From NCBI GenBank assembly GCA_030608865.1, contig JAUWDI010000015.1:1-11680 (forward strand): a stretch of 11,680 nt of DNA, read 5' to 3'. Origin of the DNA: Anaerolineales bacterium. GTDB taxonomy: Bacteria > Chloroflexota > Anaerolineae > Anaerolineales > E44-bin32. The notes below the pieces were generated by a model. That model saw only the letters and a program-made list of their open reading frames with translations, had not been told where the DNA came from and made no database searches. The translations under genes were made by a program, and so were the position numbers. Shown piece by piece: positions 6,673 to 11,680 of this stretch (within the stretch, counting starts at the first letter, position 1; the number at the start of each line of letters is the position of its first letter).

Positions 6673-9630
6673 ATGAAAGTCCGGCTGCTGGTTTACGACC
6701 CAGATCCGGAAGGCCGGCGCCTTTTCCGCAAGGCAATTCAAGAATCTTGCGAAGGGTGTGTGGCTGTGATACGGGCGAGCGCCGATAGTTGTGTGCAAGC
6801 CCTGCGCGAACGCCCCTTCGATACATTAATCCTCGGTTTACCCATTGATATTCCCACGCTCCTGCAGGTACTGCTTGCATACCAGGAAATCCCAAGGCGG
6901 CCTGAATTATTCCTGTTCGCGGAGCAGCCTCCCGAAGGCGATACGCTTTCTTCTCGGCACTTTCTAAAATCAACGCCGGGCATTGTCCGCTTTCTCGATG
7001 ATCTTCCGGGCTATTTGCGCCCGGGCTTGATCTCTCGTTTAACGGAGGAGCTTGAGCGGGTTAATTTTGACCAATACGGAGGAGATGCTCGGCGAACGAT
7101 TACAGAATATGCGATCGAGCTTCTAAGTGGGATCGGTGTAAACTCGATGTATATAAGCATCGATTCTGTGGATGGACATTGGGTTTTACACGGTTCAAGT
7201 TACTCGAAAGACATTCACCAAGAAATTGATGCACTTGTGGAAAAAGCCGGAAGACTTGCACCGGACCCTGCGCGTGTCGCGCACTCCTTACGCGAGGTAC
7301 TCCTCGGCCAGTCCTCACACTATTCAGACCACCCCGAGGAGATTATCCGCTCGATTTTTCCTTGGGCGACATCAGCAGAGATCGATGGTTTGGTCGATGG
7401 GCTGCACCTGAATGCGTTGTTTATGTTGCCGATACTGGATGAAGAGCAGCCACGGGGGATATTGATGGTCGCTGCGACCCTTTCCCTCCAATCCCAAAAC
7501 GCGCTTCAGATCTTCGCAAACGTGTTAAGTACGCTGCTCATGCGAGTGGAATCATTGGATCGCTTACGACGCGATGCGCACGTTATGAGGGTTTTGCAGC
7601 AAGTCGTTTATGCGCTCAGCTCGACACTCGATTTTGAGACCATCCAGGACCAAGTTCTTGATCTACTGAAGACGGTAGTTCCCTTCGATTCCGCATGTGT
7701 AATACTCAGGGAAGAAGGGGAAATGATTGTGCGCCAGGTAAGAGGTTTCCTCCCTGCGGATGGAGCGCTTCAGGTGGGTGAGAAAGTCATCCCTCCTGAT
7801 CGCTCGGCTTTGGGGCAGGTGGTTTACGATGCCCGTCCTATGCTTCTGCGCGCAGTTGAAGATCCGCTGCGCATCGGCTTTGAACGTTACCCGGCCGACA
7901 TCAGATCTTGGTTGGGTGTGCCGATTCTGTGGAGGTCCGAAATAATCGGAGGTATGGCTTTAGGCAGCAGGGTGCAGGGATTCTTTCAGGAGTACCATCT
8001 AAGAATTGTGCTTGGTTTTGCCCGGCAATTGGGGGTGGCATTACAGAACGCTCGCCTTTTGCGCAGTTCCTCGGCTCGTGCTGAGAAGATGCGCTTAGTG
8101 TATGAGATCGGCCGCAGTGCGGTAGCGATTCTCGATATTAAACAACTAGCTCACGAAGTGGCGGCGGGTACCTTGAGAGTTTTTAATTACTATGCCATAG
8201 GGATTTTGCTGTCCGAAGGGGGAAGATTGGTCCCGTATGCATACTTGCGCGGCCCCGAAGGGATTCCCGTGAGTCAGGTTGAGCCGCTAGACTTGAACGC
8301 GGCGGGATTTGCTCAAGAGGCTGTTAAAAGCGATAAGCCGCTTTTGATTTCTGATGTAAGCAAAGAGCCGCGGTTTCAACACCACACCGAACTTCCCAAT
8401 ACAGGCTGCGAAATGATTTTGCCTCTCTCAATTGCCGGGGAGGTCCTCGGTGTAATGATTGTTGATAAGGAAGAAGTTGGACAACTTGGGGAGGAGGATT
8501 TGGAGATGCTTCAAGTTCTGACCTCCCTGATTACGATTTCGATAATCAACGCCCGTCTCTTCGGCGAAATCCATGACCATGCCGCTGTATTAGAAGAGCG
8601 AGTCGCGGACCGCACCTCCGAGCTGCAATCACAGAAGGAACAAACCGAGGCGATCCTGAGTTCCGTTGCCGACGCTGTGCTTGTCTTCGATCTTGATGGG
8701 AGTCTGGTTTTGGCAAACCCGCAGGCGCAGCTCCTGATGGCGGGTGAGTTGAGTGAGGGGGTGCTAACGCAGATCTCTCGTCTACATGGAGCAGAGAGCA
8801 GGGTCCAAGAATCATTCGATATCGGCGAGGCATCATTTCAAGCTCTCGCCTCACCGGTCGAACTGGATGGAGGCTCAATCGGCACGGTGATTGTCCTGCG
8901 GGATATCACACGTTTGCAGGAATTAGATAGGTTAAAAAGCAAATTTGTGGCAACAGTCTCGCATGAATTACGAACCCCTCTTGCGAATATCAAGGTATAC
9001 CTTTCACTGCTCCAGAGATCTAAAGAGGATAATCAAGAGAGGTATCTGGGTGTGCTTAATCAGGAGACGGACCGTCTCACGAGCATGATCGAGGAATTGT
9101 TGGACCTCGCCCGTTTGGAATCTCAGAAAGAAATCGAGATAGAGAACGTAGAGATCACAGCTATCCTTGACCAGGTTGTCGAGCGGCACCGCCCGATTTG
9201 TGAGGAGAAGGGCATACACATCGCTCATGAACCGGAGAGTGCGCTGATGGTTTTAGGGAACCCCCACCAGTTGATTCGCCTTTTCACCAATTTAGTCGCG
9301 AATGCAGCAACATACACCGATGCTGGAGGGACAATCTCCCTGCGTATCAGCGGCGAAGATGAAATCGATGGCATTGTTTACACGCCCATAGAAGTCCGCG
9401 ATAATGGAGTCGGGATCTCTGAGGAAGACCTGCCATTTCTATTTGATCGTTTTTATCGTGGTACTATGGCACGGGAACACAAGATACCTGGAAGCGGCTT
9501 GGGTCTTGCGATTGTGCGGGAGATAGCGATTCGGCACGGCGGCCTCGTTAAGGTTGAGAGCGAGGTTGGACTTGGAAGCGTTTTTACTGTTTGGCTACCT
9601 CTGTTAAAAAGGGAACAAGGATTACCATGA
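6673..9630 (+). CDS. Multi-GAF/PAS sensor histidine kinase with degenerate receiver
   Basis: A 985-residue protein without membrane helices, so probably cytoplasmic. Residues 1-115 look like a receiver: VRLLVYDPDPE supplies the acidic residues (Asp9, Asp11), but Gly55 in FDTLILGLP sits where the phosphorylated Asp is expected, and there is no clear KP. Three GAF-type segments follow at about 125-290 (divergent), 305-462 and 473-630, the third starting after a short linker. A coiled coil leads into a PAS domain (about 657-745, with ILSSVADAVLVFDLDG). The HisKA domain has His764 in TVSHELRTP. The HATPase domain has an N box around Asn877, G1 DNGVGIS (910-916) and G2 GSGLGLAIV (940-948), all intact. 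It is therefore an active-looking kinase responding to small molecules or redox cues through GAF/PAS; no bilin-type cysteine motif is apparent. GGAG lies 7 bases before the ATG. The stop overlaps the next start (ATGA). Confidence 0.92.
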   Translation: MKVRLLVYDPDPEGRRLFRKAIQESCEGCVAVIRASADSCVQALRERPFDTLILGLPIDIPTLLQVLLAYQEIPRRPELFLFAEQPPEGDTLSSRHFLKSTPGIVRFLDDLPGYLRPGLISRLTEELERVNFDQYGGDARRTITEYAIELLSGIGVNSMYISIDSVDGHWVLHGSSYSKDIHQEIDALVEKAGRLAPDPARVAHSLREVLLGQSSHYSDHPEEIIRSIFPWATSAEIDGLVDGLHLNALFMLPILDEEQPRGILMVAATLSLQSQNALQIFANVLSTLLMRVESLDRLRRDAHVMRVLQQVVYALSSTLDFETIQDQVLDLLKTVVPFDSACVILREEGEMIVRQVRGFLPADGALQVGEKVIPPDRSALGQVVYDARPMLLRAVEDPLRIGFERYPADIRSWLGVPILWRSEIIGGMALGSRVQGFFQEYHLRIVLGFARQLGVALQNARLLRSSSARAEKMRLVYEIGRSAVAILDIKQLAHEVAAGTLRVFNYYAIGILLSEGGRLVPYAYLRGPEGIPVSQVEPLDLNAAGFAQEAVKSDKPLLISDVSKEPRFQHHTELPNTGCEMILPLSIAGEVLGVMIVDKEEVGQLGEEDLEMLQVLTSLITISIINARLFGEIHDHAAVLEERVADRTSELQSQKEQTEAILSSVADAVLVFDLDGSLVLANPQAQLLMAGELSEGVLTQISRLHGAESRVQESFDIGEASFQALASPVELDGGSIGTVIVLRDITRLQELDRLKSKFVATVSHELRTPLANIKVYLSLLQRSKEDNQERYLGVLNQETDRLTSMIEELLDLARLESQKEIEIENVEITAILDQVVERHRPICEEKGIHIAHEPESALMVLGNPHQLIRLFTNLVANAATYTDAGGTISLRISGEDEIDGIVYTPIEVRDNGVGISEEDLPFLFDRFYRGTMAREHKIPGSGLGLAIVREIAIRHGGLVKVESEVGLGSVFTVWLPLLKREQGLP
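9617..9620 (+). promoter_or_regulatory. Ribosome binding site inside the kinase 3' end
   Basis: AAGG ends 6 bases before ATG 9627. It supports this ATG over the in-frame TTG at 9591, because the receiver fold starts directly after the ATG (TKPLILVVEDD). The ATG shares ATGA with the kinase stop, a standard arrangement for translational coupling. Confidence 0.6.
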
Positions 9631-10769
9631 CCAAACCATTAATCCTGGTCGTCGAAGATGATCTGGCGCTGCTTGAAGGGATTCGAGAACTTCTGGAACT
9701 AACCGAGTACAAGGTACTAACCGCCATGAACGGACAAGAAGCGCTTGAGGTTCTGGAAAACCAACGCCCAGACTTGATCGTTTCAGACATCATGATGCCG
9801 GAGATGGACGGGTATGAATTTCACGAAAAGGTGAGCGAACAGCCGGAGCTTAGCGCTATTCCATTTATCTTTCTCACCGCGCGTGGAGAAAAAGCAGACA
9901 TTCGCCGCGGCAAAGAAATTGGCGTCGATGATTACATCACCAAACCGTTTGATGATGAGGATTTATTGGTCGGCGTAAGGGCGAAGCTTAGTCGGTGGGA
10001 AGGTCTCCGTAAGCAGCGAGATGAGGAAGTTTCCGACCTAAAGAGTAAGATTCTACTTACACTGAGCCATGAATTCCGAACACCGCTGACGTACATCATT
10101 AATTATTCCGATTTGCTCGAGCTCGAAGGTCAGAAAGTCGAAGGAGAGGATTTCCAGGATTTTATGCAAGGCATTCGCCGAGGAGCCCTGCGATTGAACA
10201 GCCTCGTTGATGATTTCCTCATCTTGGTGGAGATCGAAACTGGCGAGGCGGAGGATGCTTATCGTTACCGGAGGCGTCGGATTGAAGAGACGGGTCTTTG
10301 GTTGCGTGTGATCGTAAAACCCTTCCAGCCAACTGCGGAAGAACGAGGGTTAACTCTGATTACGGATGTCCCGGAGGATCTCCCAACGCTTGTGGCAGAT
10401 GAGGCATATCTCTCAGATGCGATCGGACGTTTGCTCGATAATGCAATTAAGTTCTCGACGGATGAAAGTGAATGGGTCCGGTTTTCAGCGGAAGCGGAGG
10501 GAGACCGTTTGATGCTGCGAGTCCAGGATCAAGGGCAAGGGATAAAGGAAGAAGACCTGGGCGGCTTGTTCGATGTGTTCTACCAGATCGACCGTGCGAA
10601 GCGTGAGCAGCAGGGGTCTGGATCTGGCCTTGCAATCTGTAAGGGAATCATCGGAGTCCATGGTGGCGAAGTTGGTGTTGAAAGTGAACTTGGGAAAGGG
10701 AGCACTTTTTGGATCTCGCTGCCTTTCGAGCCCCAGGATTCTCAAGGCGAAGCTACAGAGAATGCGTAA
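9627..10769 (+). CDS. Hybrid receiver-histidine kinase (REC-HisKA-HATPase)
   Basis: A 380-residue protein from ATG 9627. The receiver (1-120) is complete: acidic pair Asp11/Asp12, phosphorylation site Asp54 in LIVSDIMMPEMDG, Thr84 in FIFLTARG, and Lys106 in YITKPFD. A short coiled linker leads to a HisKA domain with His148 in TLSHEFRTPLTYI. The HATPase domain has an N box at Asn272 (LLDNAIKFS), G1 DQGQGIK (301-307) and G2 GSGSGLAI (330-337). All catalytic motifs look intact. There is no sensor, membrane segment or DNA-binding output. The receiver at the N-terminus probably controls the kinase behind it, and the upstream kinase, co-translated through the ATGA overlap, is the natural phosphate donor. 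What this protein phosphorylates in turn is not evident in the window. The gene is the last of its operon, followed by a short hairpin and a convergent gene. Confidence 0.92.
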   Translation: MTKPLILVVEDDLALLEGIRELLELTEYKVLTAMNGQEALEVLENQRPDLIVSDIMMPEMDGYEFHEKVSEQPELSAIPFIFLTARGEKADIRRGKEIGVDDYITKPFDDEDLLVGVRAKLSRWEGLRKQRDEEVSDLKSKILLTLSHEFRTPLTYIINYSDLLELEGQKVEGEDFQDFMQGIRRGALRLNSLVDDFLILVEIETGEAEDAYRYRRRRIEETGLWLRVIVKPFQPTAEERGLTLITDVPEDLPTLVADEAYLSDAIGRLLDNAIKFSTDESEWVRFSAEAEGDRLMLRVQDQGQGIKEEDLGGLFDVFYQIDRAKREQQGSGSGLAICKGIIGVHGGEVGVESELGKGSTFWISLPFEPQDSQGEATENA

Positions 10770-10782
10770 TGGTTAGGACGTC

Positions 10783-10806
10783 CCCTGGTGTCGTTGCCAG
10801 GGATTT
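10783..10806 (+). terminator. Short hairpin between convergent genes, possible terminator
   Basis: CCCTGG (10783-10788) and CCAGGG (10797-10802) pair around an 8-base loop and are followed by ATTTG. It lies 13 bases after the stop of the receiver-kinase gene and 16 bases before the stop of the opposing mutase gene. The position fits a terminator, but the stem is only six perfect pairs and the T run is three bases, so the call is tentative. It could work in either direction. Confidence 0.35.
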
Positions 10807-10818
10807 GAATCTCAATTA

Positions 10819-11680
10819 TTAAGCCCCTTTAGCCACAGATTGACCAAATTCGAGAAGTCGACTGACCTGTTCGGGCTCGCGAGCTTCGGCGTACACCCGC
10901 AAAACCGGCTCGGTTCCGGACGGTCGGATCAGGAGCCATGAATCGTCAGCCAAGAGGTACTTCACACCATCCATCGTGTTTACAGAGGAGATTTCAACAC
11001 CACCGATGGATGACGGCGCGTCTTCGGCGAGTTGTTTAACCATTTGCTCCTTCACAATCGGACGGGCAAGGCGCAGATCAACGCGTTTATAGTGGGCTGG
11101 CCCAACTTCGGCGAGCAGATCGGCGACCATCTCATCCAACGGGACGCCGCTTTCCGCGACCATTTCCGTGAGCAAAAGCCCCATGAGGATGCCGTCTCCC
11201 TCTGGAATGTGTCCTTTAAAAGAGATCCCACCAGATTCTTCGCCGCCGATGAGAACATCATCTTGCAGCATCCACTCGGCAATGTAATTGAATCCGACTG
11301 GTGTCTCTATTACCTCAAGCCCATATTTCTCGGCCAGGCGGTTCATCATTTGAGTGGTTGACACGGTTTTTACAACTTTCCCGCGGAAACCACGTTTCTC
11401 AAAAAGGTATTTAAGTGAAAGAGCCATGATGCGATGTGGATCGACGAACTGTCCACGACCATCCATGGCGCCGAGACGGTCGGCATCGCCGTCCGTAGCC
11501 AGGCCGAGTTGGCCGTGGCCGGCGGCGATCGCGCCGGCGAGCGCGCCGAGGTAGTGCCCAATAGGTTCAGGATGAATGCCGCCGAAACCGGGGTTCATCT
11601 CTCCGCGAACCTCGAAAACCTCACAACCTGTGCCCTGCAGTATGCCGCGTATTTGCCCTCTGCCGGATCCGAACATCGAA
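10819..11680 (-). CDS. Phosphoglucomutase/phosphomannomutase, C-terminal part
   Basis: The reverse-strand frame stays open to the window edge, so the gene is partial at its 5' end. An ATG at 11676 is internal: it lies in the family segment before GSGRG (SMFGSGRG). About 285 residues are visible, against roughly 450-480 for the family, so domain 1 with the catalytic phosphoserine is outside. Counting from that Met, the visible motifs are the metal-binding loop TDGDADR (61-67), the sugar-binding loop GGEESGGIS (144-152) followed by HIPEGDG, and the phosphate-binding loop RPSGTEPVLR (251-260) in the C-terminal domain. The enzyme interconverts hexose 1- and 6-phosphates through a bisphosphate intermediate, feeding sugar-nucleotide and cell-envelope synthesis. 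Sequence alone does not settle glucose, mannose or glucosamine preference, though the GEESGG loop favours the glucose/mannose type. It is convergent with the signalling operon and probably unrelated to it. Confidence 0.93.
   Translation of the reverse strand, partial: SMFGSGRGQIRGILQGTGCEVFEVRGEMNPGFGGIHPEPIGHYLGALAGAIAAGHGQLGLATDGDADRLGAMDGRGQFVDPHRIMALSLKYLFEKRGFRGKVVKTVSTTQMMNRLAEKYGLEVIETPVGFNYIAEWMLQDDVLIGGEESGGISFKGHIPEGDGILMGLLLTEMVAESGVPLDEMVADLLAEVGPAHYKRVDLRLARPIVKEQMVKQLAEDAPSSIGGVEISSVNTMDGVKYLLADDSWLLIRPSGTEPVLRVYAEAREPEQVSRLLEFGQSVAKGA

Noticed and set aside
9591..9626. TTG start giving a 392-residue receiver-kinase
   Set aside because: The extra 12 residues are the out-of-frame end of the kinase gene; the receiver fold and the ribosome binding site both point to ATG 9627.
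11674..11676. ATG as the start of a short, complete sugar phosphomutase
   Set aside because: It would lack the catalytic serine domain, and the preceding in-frame codon (Ser) continues the family motif before GSG. The gene simply runs off the window.

Overview
This is a gene-dense bacterial chromosomal window of moderate GC content. It has eight protein-coding genes, seven on the + strand and one convergent gene on the - strand, with no RNA genes, mobile elements or CRISPR. The set of genes (a MutL-family ASKHA protein placed among membrane proteins, a barrel-sandwich/KOW-like protein, a Thr/Pro-rich LPxTG-like protein, and multi-GAF sensor kinases) suggests the phylum Chloroflexota, perhaps class Anaerolineae. 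That is inference from gene content; no marker gene in the window proves it.

Left block (1-5215). Five closely spaced + strand genes look like one operon that starts before the window. In order they are: a bitopic membrane protein with an extracytoplasmic Rossmann-like region (5' end missing), a polytopic membrane protein with about six helices, a MutL-family ASKHA protein, a soluble protein with a lipoyl/RnfC-like barrel-sandwich region and a KOW-like tail, and a small membrane protein with a Thr/Pro-rich spacer and a C-terminal LPATG-hydrophobic-basic tail. MutL proteins are known as companions of adenosylcobalamin-dependent glutamate mutase, but no mutase subunit is present here. The operon may therefore use this actin/Hsp70-fold ATPase for another purpose, at or near the membrane. 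This is the least explained part of the window.

Junction (5216-5305). A perfect 10-bp inverted repeat followed by a T-rich stretch lies between the last membrane protein and the ribosome binding site of the next gene. It is probably an intrinsic terminator, or possibly a leader hairpin or operator.

Right block (5306-10769). Three + strand signalling genes form a second probable operon: a STAND/AAA-type ATPase with a C-terminal OmpR/PhoB-type winged helix; a 985-residue cytoplasmic-looking histidine kinase (degenerate receiver, three GAF-type segments, PAS, HisKA, HATPase); and a receiver-HisKA-HATPase protein whose ATG overlaps the kinase stop codon by four bases. The only DNA-binding domain in this set sits on the ATPase, not on a receiver.

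Right edge (10819-11680, - strand). This is the C-terminal part of a phosphoglucomutase/phosphomannomutase. It converges on the signalling operon, with a short hairpin between them, and its 5' end lies beyond the window. No gap between genes exceeds 100 bases.
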